From assembly GCA_947175015.1 (NCBI GenBank), contig CAMWLE010000002.1:1-64000 (forward strand): a stretch of DNA of 64,000 nt, written 5' to 3'. The position numbers were made by a program, and so were the translations under genes. Every line of letters starts with the position of its first letter. Position 1 is the stretch's first letter. The notes under the pieces were generated by a model. That model did not search any database. It was not told the DNA's origin and saw only the letters and a program-made list of their open reading frames with translations. The DNA comes from an uncultured bacterium (GTDB lineage Bacteria > Bacillota > Clostridia > Lachnospirales > Lachnospiraceae). This document shows, one piece after another, positions 8,893 to 18,055 of this stretch.

Positions 8893-10926
8893 ATGGAAAA
8901 GAAAATACTTTTTCCGCAAATTGGTGGTTTGGTTCACGGTGGTGACTATAATCCGGATCAATGGCTGGATAGGCCGGACATTTTGGAAGAGGATGTGCGG
9001 ATGATGAAGAAAGCCGGCGTCAACTGTGTGACGTTGGGGGTGTTTTCCTGGGCAGCGTATGAACCGGAAGAGGGAAAATTCAATTTTGAATGGATGGAGA
9101 AAATAATTGAAAATCTATATCAAAATGGGATTTATACCATATTATCCACACCTTCAGGCGCTCGTCCCGCATGGCTGGATGCGAGATACATTGAGGCAAT
9201 GCGTGTGGACAGGAAAGGGGTACGTGACCATCACGGCAGACGTCATAACCACTGTATGACTTCTGACAGATACCGGGAGAAAGTGGCTATTATTGACAGA
9301 ATGCTGGCGGAGCATCTGGGCAGTCATCCGGGTGTGATTATGTATCATATCTCCAATGAATTGGGCGGAGAGTGTTTTTGTCCCCGATGTGTCCAAAAGT
9401 TCCAAATGTATCTGGCAGAGCGGTATGAATATGATATTGACAGACTGAATACGGAATGGTGGACTTCTTTCTGGAGCCACCACTATAATAAGTTCTCCGA
9501 AATCGAGCCTCCCTTTGAAAATGGTGAGACCAGCGTGATGGGGCTGAATATGGAGTGGAAGCGTTTTACCACCTGGAATATGAATGATTTCATGCAGTTT
9601 GAGATTGATGTGCTGCAGAGTGTCACACCGGATGTTCCGGTGACAACGAATTTTATGTGTCTGTTCGGTGGACTGGATTATCGGAAAATGGCGCCGAAGC
9701 TGGATGTGATTTCCTGGGACAATTACCCTGCCTTTCATAATGACAAGGAAACTTTTGCGGAGACCATGTCAGATACGGCTTTTCAGCATGCGGTAATGCG
9801 TTCCCTGAAACGTGACAAGCCATTTATGATGATGGAGAGCACACCCAGTTTGGTAAATTGGCATAAGGTGAATAAATTGAAGCGTCCCGGTGTACATAAG
9901 CTTTCCTGTCTGCAGGCGGTGGCCTGCGGTTCCGATTCTGTGCAATATTTTCAGTGGAGAAAGGGTCGGGGGTCTTATGAACAGTTTCACGGGGCGGTAG
10001 TGGATCATAACGGCACAGATGATACCAGGGTGTTTGGTGAAGTGGCGGAAGTAGGGGAGCTTCTGAAAAAAATTGCGCCTGTTGCAGGCACTACGGTTCC
10101 CACAAGGGCGGCGTTGCTGTTTGATTGGGATAATCGTTGGGCCATTTGGGACGTGAAGGCACTATGTCAGGAGACGAAAAAGTATGAGAAGACCTGTATC
10201 GGTATCTGGCAGGAATTTATGAAACTTGGTATAGATATGGATGTAGTGGGATCTGATGAGGATTTGAGCCGCTATGATGTGGTAGTGGCGCCCATGCTGT
10301 ATTTGCTGCAGCCGGGAACGGCGGATAATTTGCGTACTTTTGTGGAAAGAGGCGGTCAGTTGCTTGCCACGTATTTTACAGGGTATGTGGATGAAGCACA
10401 GCTTTGTTATCTGGGCGGATTTCCGGGAGATGGCCTGAAGGAATTGTTTGGCATTATCAGCGAGGAGATTGATTCCTATTATCCATCCGACAGAAACGGT
10501 ATTGCAATGAAGGATGGCAGTCAATGGGAAGTTGTGGACTATGCGGAAATTCTGCGGGTACAGGATGCGGAGGTGCTTGGCACTTATACGGATGATTTCT
10601 ATCAGGGCAGTGCGGCGGTGACTTGCAAGAGCCATGGAAAGGGCAAGGCGTATTATGTGGCCGCCAGGACCAGTGCAGGGGAAATGCGTCCGCTGTTTGA
10701 GAAGATGCTTGGGGATGCAGGTGTTCCGATCAGGAAGCTTCCGGAAGGTGTGGAGTATCATGTGCGTAGCGGAGAAGAGGGCAGCTTTGCGTTCTATCTG
10801 AATTGTACTACGGAGCCGGTGAAGATTTCCGGTGTGCATGGTCTGGATATGGTGACGGATAGGGAAGTCAAGGAAGAAATAACGCTGCCGGGATATGGTG
10901 TTGCGGTCATAAAGCAGCCTGATTAA
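8893..10926 (+). CDS. GH42 beta-galactosidase
   Basis: 677 aa; GGDYNPDQW N-terminus, YHISNELGGECFCPRC, MMMESTPSLVNWH; GH42 architecture. Confidence 0.9.
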   Translation: MEKKILFPQIGGLVHGGDYNPDQWLDRPDILEEDVRMMKKAGVNCVTLGVFSWAAYEPEEGKFNFEWMEKIIENLYQNGIYTILSTPSGARPAWLDARYIEAMRVDRKGVRDHHGRRHNHCMTSDRYREKVAIIDRMLAEHLGSHPGVIMYHISNELGGECFCPRCVQKFQMYLAERYEYDIDRLNTEWWTSFWSHHYNKFSEIEPPFENGETSVMGLNMEWKRFTTWNMNDFMQFEIDVLQSVTPDVPVTTNFMCLFGGLDYRKMAPKLDVISWDNYPAFHNDKETFAETMSDTAFQHAVMRSLKRDKPFMMMESTPSLVNWHKVNKLKRPGVHKLSCLQAVACGSDSVQYFQWRKGRGSYEQFHGAVVDHNGTDDTRVFGEVAEVGELLKKIAPVAGTTVPTRAALLFDWDNRWAIWDVKALCQETKKYEKTCIGIWQEFMKLGIDMDVVGSDEDLSRYDVVVAPMLYLLQPGTADNLRTFVERGGQLLATYFTGYVDEAQLCYLGGFPGDGLKELFGIISEEIDSYYPSDRNGIAMKDGSQWEVVDYAEILRVQDAEVLGTYTDDFYQGSAAVTCKSHGKGKAYYVAARTSAGEMRPLFEKMLGDAGVPIRKLPEGVEYHVRSGEEGSFAFYLNCTTEPVKISGVHGLDMVTDREVKEEITLPGYGVAVIKQPD

Positions 10927-11023
10927 GGTAGTGTGAGATGAGTAGAGCAGCCTGATTAGGGTGGTGTGAAATGAGTAGAGCAGCCTGATTAGGGCGGCAT
11001 GAAGTAAGTAAGGCAGTATGATT
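10914..11023 (+). repeat. 33-bp tandem repeat (about 3.3 units) spanning the GH42 stop codon
   Basis: Units start at 10914, 10947, 10980 and 11013 with gcagcctgatta(a/g)gg...; the first unit contains the stop codon. Confidence 0.88.
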
Positions 11024-11046
11024 GAGCTGCCGGGTAACATATGATG

Positions 11047-11123
11047 AAAAACAGCCGTTGGCGGGAATTGGGGTTCTTACTTAAGATAGAATAAGAGCCG
11101 CAGATCGCCGGACGGCTGTTTTT
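11047..11123. terminator. long hairpin between convergent GH42 and aroA genes
   Basis: aaaacagccgt ... acggctgtttttg; T-run on the + strand and A-run at the other end, possibly bidirectional. Confidence 0.65.
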
Positions 11124-11201
11124 GATAGCAGGAAAATTACCTCCATAAACAAATGTTTTTAAAAAGTGTTATGCACAATTTTGCGGTGAAATCACAGAAG
11201 G

Positions 11202-12581
11202 TCAAACTGATTGGCGAAGCTGTGATACAACATGGTCAAGCACTGTGAAATAGTCTTCAAAGGTTTTGCGGCAGCAGCCGGGATTGTCAATCACAATGCC
11301 GGGACTGCGCAGCCCTGTAAGGGAAAAGCCCATTGCCATGCGGTGGTCGTCATAAGTTTCTACCCTGGATGGCTGCGGCCGGCCGGGATAGACGGTAATG
11401 CTGTTCTCATAGGCTTCACATCGGATGCCCATTTTGGTCAACTCCGTGATAATGGCAGACATACGATTACATTCCTGATAGCGGATGTGGCCAATCCCTG
11501 TGATGGTGGTGGGAGAATCTGCATAAGGAGAAATGGCCGCCAGGGTGATCGCCTGATCGGAGCAGGCAGACATATCTGTTGTAATGCCATGGAGGATACC
11601 GTCTGTCGGTGGATGTACCAGAATGCCCTGGGAGGATTCTTCGGCAATACATCCCATTTGTTCCAAAATCCTGATAAATGCCACATCACCCTGAAGGGAA
11701 TTGAAGTGTACATGATGCACCAACACAGGAATATTTAAAAGCGGACTCAGCGCATAGAAATAACAGGCGGCGGACACATCCGGCTCAATTTGGTAATTTT
11801 GCGCCTGATAATGCTGGCCGGCTTTTGTGAGGAAGGTATTGGGGGAGCATTGTTCCGTATGGACACCGAACTGCATCATCATTTTCCTGGTCATATCAAT
11901 ATATGCCATGCCATGGGTGCCTTCTATATGAATGGTAAAATCCTGCTCACACAGGCATGAGGCGATCAGCAGGGCGCTGAGAAACTGACTGCTGGATGCT
12001 ATGTTGACCAGAATATGATTTTGCAGAAATCCGTGTCCATGCAGGGTGAAGGGGAAATGTCCTTCATTGTCTGCGGAGTTCGGGATTACTTCACAGCCAA
12101 GGGCCTTCAGGGAATCCAGTAATGGAGCCATAGGTCGTCTGCGCATCTGCTCTGAGGCATCCATATGGTAAGTGCCCTGAGAAAGCCCCAGGTAAGCGGT
12201 GAGAAAGCGGGCGGCAGTTCCGGCGCTGCCCACATACAGGTTTGCCTCACGAAAGGGAACAGCGCCGCCCTGTCCCCGAATAACAATGGTTCGTTTAGAT
12301 TCATCCACATGGGTTTCAAATCCCAGAGTTTGCACACATTTCAGAAAATGCCTGGAATCGTCAGAAAATAACGCGCCGTACAGTGTGGATGTGCCATTGG
12401 CCAGGGTGGCGAGCAAAAGCGCCCGGTTGGTAATGCTTTTAGAACCGGGAACGCTGACTGTTACAGGGGAAACTATGGGACGTTCACGTTTTTGCAGAAT
12501 ATCATATAGATAAGGAATTTCGTAAGTATTTGGTGTCGGCATAAAATGACGTGTCCTTTCTTCAGTCGCATAAGTTCTCAA
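11202..12581 (-). CDS. aroA: 3-phosphoshikimate 1-carboxyvinyltransferase (EPSP synthase)
   Basis: Likely start 12542 (MPTPNTYEI); VPGSKSITNRALLLA, GSAGTAARFLTA, DDHRMAM. Confidence 0.93.
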   Translation of the reverse strand: MRTYATEERTRHFMPTPNTYEIPYLYDILQKRERPIVSPVTVSVPGSKSITNRALLLATLANGTSTLYGALFSDDSRHFLKCVQTLGFETHVDESKRTIVIRGQGGAVPFREANLYVGSAGTAARFLTAYLGLSQGTYHMDASEQMRRRPMAPLLDSLKALGCEVIPNSADNEGHFPFTLHGHGFLQNHILVNIASSSQFLSALLIASCLCEQDFTIHIEGTHGMAYIDMTRKMMMQFGVHTEQCSPNTFLTKAGQHYQAQNYQIEPDVSAACYFYALSPLLNIPVLVHHVHFNSLQGDVAFIRILEQMGCIAEESSQGILVHPPTDGILHGITTDMSACSDQAITLAAISPYADSPTTITGIGHIRYQECNRMSAIITELTKMGIRCEAYENSITVYPGRPQPSRVETYDDHRMAMGFSLTGLRSPGIVIDNPGCCRKTFEDYFTVLDHVVSQLRQSV

Positions 12582-12611
12582 GTAATAAGGTATTGCAAAT
12601 GTACAATTTAA

Positions 12612-14060
12612 TTACAGGGTGGCCGCTATCATGTCTATTACAAGTCTGCGGACCTCTTCTTCGGAAGCCCGGCCTTTTACCAGAGGATCTTCCATAAATG
12701 CCTCTACCACCAGAGGGATGTCTATGGAAGCCTTTTCCAGCATGGGGACTGTATATGTGTATTTTTCGTCCTTCTTGAATTCCTGTTTCCTGATGGTGCC
12801 TGTGAGCACTGCCTGCATGATCCGCTCATGGTTTGTTATGTGGGGCATCAGCAGTTCTCTGACAGGTTCGGGGACGTTGCCGGCCAAAACAGGACGAATG
12901 GATTCTCTTTCAAACACTGCATTGGTTTCCACGATTGCATTTGGGGGCAGGTTGCGAATCTGAAGCCCGGTGTTGGGGATATTCACATTGCTGACCACCC
13001 GTTCCAATCCGCATAAAGCCTTGATTAACAGGATGCCTTCTTCACCGGTGGGGGTCAGGGGAAGCTCTTCCTCTCCATTCACAAGCCTGTGGGAACGGGC
13101 CAGGCGCTCCTGAAGATCCTGTTTGCGCCAGGAAACGGCTGTCAGATTGAATTTCCAGGAAGCGACTGTTTCAGGATTCTTCAAATATTCCTCTCCCGGC
13201 ATGAATTCAGCCAGATGACGATCCCCTGCGGCGGCAATGAGACCATAGCGGCGGAATAAGTCCATCTTCACCCTGTGACAGCAGCCGAAAGTGGAACTTA
13301 CCCAGTTGGTGTCTTTTTCCTGGAAGCCCTCTTCAAAATGGGCATCAATATAACGGTTGTAAACCGGGAATAAGTCAATGCCTTTGTAACCGGCATAATC
13401 AAACCAGGTAAAATGGTTGATGCCCAGGACATTGACATGGATGTCCCGTCGGTCAATGTCCTGTATTCCCAACTCCTTTTCGGCAATACCGGCCAGAACT
13501 CTCTGTGTACCGAAGACTTCATGACAGCAGCCGAAAGCTTTGATTTGGGGAAACGCCTCATAGAGTGCCTTCACACATAAGGACATGGGATTGGTATAGT
13601 TGATGACCCAGGCGGCAGGGCAATACTCCCTGATGGCATTGGCAAATTCCAGAAACATGGGAAGAGTGCGGAGCGCCCGCATCATCCCGCCGGGGCCTGC
13701 TGTATCTCCCACGGATTGATAGATTCCCAGCCGTTCGGGCATGTGGACATCTGTTTCCATCTCGTCAAAGGTTCCGGGCAAAATGGAAATTACCACGAAA
13801 TCTGCGCCTGTAAGGGCATCAGCCAGAGATTCTTTGACGCAATAGTGCCATTTGCCTGGAGTATTCCGGCGCTCGGTGGTTGCGTTTCCGATGATCTCGT
13901 TGGATTTAGCCGCATCACGGTCAATATCGTAGAGACGGATGGTGCCTGATATGGCTGGTTCCATTGCCAAATCCGTCATGAAAGTCCATGCCCAGCCCCT
14001 TGACCCTCCACCGATATAAGCAATCTGAATATCTTCCATATGTTTATTATTATATCTCAT
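12612..14060 (-). CDS. GH4 family glycosidase (alpha-galactosidase/alpha-galacturonidase type)
   Basis: IAYIGGGSRGWA NAD-binding start, VINYTNPMS, CCHEVFGTQ, GINHFTWF; likely start 14039 (MEDIQIAYIGGG). Confidence 0.85.
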   Translation of the reverse strand: MRYNNKHMEDIQIAYIGGGSRGWAWTFMTDLAMEPAISGTIRLYDIDRDAAKSNEIIGNATTERRNTPGKWHYCVKESLADALTGADFVVISILPGTFDEMETDVHMPERLGIYQSVGDTAGPGGMMRALRTLPMFLEFANAIREYCPAAWVINYTNPMSLCVKALYEAFPQIKAFGCCHEVFGTQRVLAGIAEKELGIQDIDRRDIHVNVLGINHFTWFDYAGYKGIDLFPVYNRYIDAHFEEGFQEKDTNWVSSTFGCCHRVKMDLFRRYGLIAAAGDRHLAEFMPGEEYLKNPETVASWKFNLTAVSWRKQDLQERLARSHRLVNGEEELPLTPTGEEGILLIKALCGLERVVSNVNIPNTGLQIRNLPPNAIVETNAVFERESIRPVLAGNVPEPVRELLMPHITNHERIMQAVLTGTIRKQEFKKDEKYTYTVPMLEKASIDIPLVVEAFMEDPLVKGRASEEEVRRLVIDMIAATL

Positions 14061-14351
14061 ATTATCTCTCCTTTTTGCTCCTTCTCGCTCCTTCTCACTT
14101 CTGCTAATCCAAAATCAATTATTTATGTATATATTCATTATGTAACATTGGGCCCAAAATAGCAAGTGCGTTCTTGTGCGTTTCAAAAGAGAATGAGAGG
14201 GTGCATTTGGCTCTTAATCATTGCATCGTCCTCCTTTCTTCCGTCCCGCCGCATAAATAAAGGCTTCTTTATAATCCGTTTGGATTAACCGTCCAATGAC
14301 AAAAAAAGTATTTCCTGCTATGATGAAAAAAATGAATCAAGGAGGCAACTT

Positions 14352-14717
14352 ATGAAGATTAGAACGGATTTTGTGACCAATTCCAGCAGCAGCAGCTTTA
14401 GCCTTGCGAGGAAGTTAGAGCTGACGGAGAAGCAGAAGGAAGCCATTATTCAATTTGTAGAGAGGACCATGTTCGGGGAGGATATTCTGACAGAGAAGGC
14501 GGAAGTTGATAGGTTTATGGAAGAAAATTATCTCTCGGAAGAATATAAGGATACTATCTGCAAGGCGCTTGACGAAGGAAAATACATATACCATGGTGTG
14601 GTTGATTTCGAGGAAGGTGACTATGGACTGGCGGAGCTGTACTGTGAACTTTGGAAGGCAATAGAAGAGGCAGACAGTGAAAATTTCACAGGCATTGATA
14701 CGGATCTGAGTTATTAA
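14352..14717 (+). CDS. small acidic protein with N-terminal MKIRTDFVTNSSSSSF motif; candidate partner or substrate of the downstream radical SAM/SPASM enzyme
   Basis: 121 aa; good RBS (aaggaggcaactt atg); 174 bp before the next gene on the same strand. Confidence 0.75.
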   Translation: MKIRTDFVTNSSSSSFSLARKLELTEKQKEAIIQFVERTMFGEDILTEKAEVDRFMEENYLSEEYKDTICKALDEGKYIYHGVVDFEEGDYGLAELYCELWKAIEEADSENFTGIDTDLSY

Positions 14718-14740
14718 AACAGTAATTGTTCGGCAATACC

Positions 14741-14781
14741 CGGAATGACATCCGGCTGTATAGCAGACAGAGGTCATTCCG
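14741..14781 (+). promoter_or_regulatory. intra-operonic hairpin between the NSSSSSF gene and the SPASM-enzyme gene
   Basis: cggaatgac (14741-14749) and gtcattccg (14773-14781) are perfect reverse complements; no strong T-run follows. Confidence 0.6.
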
Positions 14782-14890
14782 TTTGTATAGGATGGAAGTT
14801 GATGCAGTTTTTGTCAACAAATGGATTTGAATAGAAGATATTACTTCGGTGGTACAGGGTGGATGAAATAGAAGGAGGTATCGGGAGTAA

Positions 14891-15967
14891 ATGCGAAGAA
14901 GAGCAGATCCGGTAAATGGATTTATATCGGTATTTCATGAGAAAACTGGATTTTATTACAGGAGTAATGTGATAGAGCAGGGGCGAGACACAGGAAGAGA
15001 GCCTTTTATGGCACAGTTTCCGGAATTGCTTGATGTGGGGATTATGGGACATTGTATTCATGGTATGAGCGGGATGTGCATATCAGCCCGTGTACAGTGT
15101 TATCAAAATGGTCTCTATATTGCACAGCCCAATATGACCATGGAGGATTTTACATCCATTGTCAATCAGTGCAGAGGAAAAGTATACCAATTTGCTTTGG
15201 GGGGAAGAGGGGACCCGGATCAGCATGAATATTTTGAAGACATACTGAGGTTGTGCGTTGAAAATGAAATTGTACCCAATTTTACCTCTTCGGGATTTGG
15301 ATTTACAGAGAAAATTGCGCAGTTATGTAAAAAGTATTGTGGTGCGGTGGCTGTGAGCTGGTACCGCAGTCCCTATACATTGGACGCAATACGCATGCTC
15401 CTGGCAGCAGGGGTTAAGACAAATATTCATTATGTGCTGGGAAAACAGAGCATACAGGAAGCCATAGAGCATTTGGAGTGTGATGATTTTCCAAAGGGGG
15501 TGAATGCTGTCGTTTTTCTGCTGCATAAACCTGTAGGGTTGGGGGAAGGAGGGAATGTCCTTACCTGTGAAGATGAGAAGATCAGGCAATTTTTCGCACT
15601 CATAGATGGGAAAAAGCATTCTTTTAAGGTTGGGTTTGATTCTTGTACAGTTCCTGGACTGCTTCAATTTACAAATCATATTGATTTCAACAGCATTGAT
15701 ACCTGTGAAGGGGCAAGGTGGTCAGCCTATATTACACCGGATATGAAGATGCTGCCCTGCAGTTTTGACTGTGAGGACAGGAGATGGTGTGTGGATTTGA
15801 GGACGCACTCCATACAGGAAGCCTGGGAGAGCAATACGTTTTCTGCATTCAGGGACATTTTGAAACGGGCTTGTCCGGAGTGTGGGGACAGGGACCATTG
15901 TATGGGCGGCTGTCCCATCCGGCGGGAAGTAGTGCTGTGTAAGAAAAAGGCAGGAACATCATTCTAA
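14891..15967 (+). CDS. radical SAM/SPASM-like maturase with non-canonical N-terminal Cys spacing
   Basis: 358 aa; N-terminal GHC-X7-C-X6-C (GHCIHGMSGMCISARVQCYQ), FALGGRGDPDQHEYFEDIL, C-terminal C-X2-C-X5-C-X3-C (CPECGDRDHCMGGC). Confidence 0.75.
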   Translation: MRRRADPVNGFISVFHEKTGFYYRSNVIEQGRDTGREPFMAQFPELLDVGIMGHCIHGMSGMCISARVQCYQNGLYIAQPNMTMEDFTSIVNQCRGKVYQFALGGRGDPDQHEYFEDILRLCVENEIVPNFTSSGFGFTEKIAQLCKKYCGAVAVSWYRSPYTLDAIRMLLAAGVKTNIHYVLGKQSIQEAIEHLECDDFPKGVNAVVFLLHKPVGLGEGGNVLTCEDEKIRQFFALIDGKKHSFKVGFDSCTVPGLLQFTNHIDFNSIDTCEGARWSAYITPDMKMLPCSFDCEDRRWCVDLRTHSIQEAWESNTFSAFRDILKRACPECGDRDHCMGGCPIRREVVLCKKKAGTSF

Positions 15968-17578
15968 CACATAAACGAAATAATGCAGGTCATGACGTAA
16001 GAGTGACCAGGAGTTTATATGTTCATTCTGTGCCACCAGGCGGTCCAATATCTCTTCGGGACCATCCATATATACGATTAGTTTCTCTGCCGTTTTCAGT
16101 GCATCATTTTCAATAATGGTTGCCTCCTCATCATACCGTATAAAGATAACACGTTCATAAGGCCATGTTTCATTTGCAATATACCATGTCTTATATCTTG
16201 TATTCTGGTCATATATCATCACAAGAGGATACTGTGCATTGTCACGGGCATATTGGAGGGTTTCGGCTTTCTCCCGATATAAAAACAGTATATTCCCCTG
16301 CAGATGTCCTGCAGCAGACGGTATCAAAATGACCACAGCAAGTATGAGGGAGAGAATCGTTTGTGTATGTTCGCCGGGCAGATAATCTTCTGCCTGCAAA
16401 ATGACCTTAGAGATGGTATAGGCGATCAATGGCAGAAGCAGTGCGGCAACAGGATAAAAATATCTGCTGGAGGCATCGCCCAAATAAAGGGATGTCTTAC
16501 TGGTAACCCAAACGGTAATCATTCCTGCGGCCAGCCCGATTCCAAGTATGGCGAAATTGGTCTGCGGCATTGGTGCGCCCTGGCGTTTGCGCTTTATAAT
16601 GAATAGTGTACCTGTCAGCAAAGCAGCGATTAGAAGCCCCAAAATGGGGTACAGCATTCCGGCGAAGAAATTCTTGTTTAGAACGGGCAGGAATAGTTTC
16701 AACATTGCAAACAGATCTGTTCCCAGAAGGGTGGCAAAAGCACCTTCTCCCCGTTCACCTGAAAAAATCTGACTTAAAGACGCAGGAAAAGTCAGAATTG
16801 CAAGTCCAATGGCGGCTATCAGAGATATCCCATAAATCAGCATTCTCAGAAAGCATTTTTCTTTGTATAACAGTTGACGAATCAACGCATATAAGCAAAA
16901 TCCCAGCGTCAGGAAAAACGGAAGGTAGAGACAGAAATAATGTGTCAGAAAAGCAAAATAGCATGTTGCGGCGCCGCATAAGGTAACAACCGCAAAGCGT
17001 TTTCTGCTGCTTATTATGCTCTGCATCAACATCACAAAGACATTGATATATAGAACAGTCCACATGACACTCATACAATACATTCTGGTAAACATGGCAT
17101 TGCTGATGAAAGCAGGGTGGATCGCATACAGGAGTCCGGTAAGCAGTGACAGAAAATAACGGTGTCTGCTTTTGTCCATTTGATAAATGAAGCAAATAAT
17201 TCCGCCGCATGATATCAGGGAATAACAGGCGTTTAACAGTATGCCGAACCATTTATAAAATGAGTACGGGAATAAAGACATAACAAAATGTAAAGTCAGA
17301 TAAAATAAAGGGGGATGTACATCTAATTTCTGTATGTCTATTACACTGGCAAAATCAAATCTATGTTCATCTGTAACATAAAAATAGGACTGCAGTTCCA
17401 TCCCGCTTTTCTCTTGAATGGGACCATAGGGATTGATTACATTATGTCCGGTACTGGTGGAATAGGTATAATATTCATCTTCATGAAAGGCTTCTTTTTG
17501 TGTTCCATAGAAAGCAATGAAAAACAGATGAATTACAAGCACTGCGGCAGCGATCCCGAAGAATTTTTTCTTTGTCAT
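15959..17578 (-). CDS. polytopic membrane protein, GT39/dolichyl-phosphate-mannosyltransferase-like
   Basis: ORF 15959..17746; likely start 17578 (MTKKKFFGIAAAVLVIHLFF); EDEYYTYS early acidic motif and many TM segments. Confidence 0.65.
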   Translation of the reverse strand: MTKKKFFGIAAAVLVIHLFFIAFYGTQKEAFHEDEYYTYSTSTGHNVINPYGPIQEKSGMELQSYFYVTDEHRFDFASVIDIQKLDVHPPLFYLTLHFVMSLFPYSFYKWFGILLNACYSLISCGGIICFIYQMDKSRHRYFLSLLTGLLYAIHPAFISNAMFTRMYCMSVMWTVLYINVFVMLMQSIISSRKRFAVVTLCGAATCYFAFLTHYFCLYLPFFLTLGFCLYALIRQLLYKEKCFLRMLIYGISLIAAIGLAILTFPASLSQIFSGERGEGAFATLLGTDLFAMLKLFLPVLNKNFFAGMLYPILGLLIAALLTGTLFIIKRKRQGAPMPQTNFAILGIGLAAGMITVWVTSKTSLYLGDASSRYFYPVAALLLPLIAYTISKVILQAEDYLPGEHTQTILSLILAVVILIPSAAGHLQGNILFLYREKAETLQYARDNAQYPLVMIYDQNTRYKTWYIANETWPYERVIFIRYDEEATIIENDALKTAEKLIVYMDGPEEILDRLVAQNEHINSWSLLRHDLHYFVYVLE

Positions 17579-18055
17579 ATCTATTACTCCTTGGCATTTC
17601 ATTGATAGTTTGTCTTGCTGCTGGCGGCAAGACGGGAAGTGTGATAATGTTGTTGTATAGTATCCGAGCATTTTCACAATCTTGATTTGAGTGTCACAAG
17701 TGGGATGTTTGCACATCTTACTGTGAAATTGAAGGGCATTTTTCATCCGGATTTATCATACAACGTACCATGAGGCATGTCAAGCAAGACAAAGTGCTGT
17801 ATGGCTGCCTTTTTCGTTTTCTGTGCAGCAGTTACTGGTCACGGAGTGAACAGTGACCATTTACGTAATGTTTGTCATAAGATTTAAAAGATTGTGTGGA
17901 ATTCTTTCCAGTATTATGTTAAAATAAGGGTAAAATATGGGAAGGATAGGCGACTTCTCATAAGAGGGGGTCTGTATGGGCGCAGAATGCGGATTCTATG
18001 GAAGGGTGGTGTGCCCGTTCTATAAAAGAACTGCGCAGAAGAGAGGAGAAGCAAA

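Noticed and set aside
10162-11040. 292-aa minus-strand ORF
   Set aside because: Antisense to GH42; its N-terminal repetition (RLLYSFHTTLIRLLYSSHTTLIRLLY) is just the 33-bp DNA repeat read backwards.
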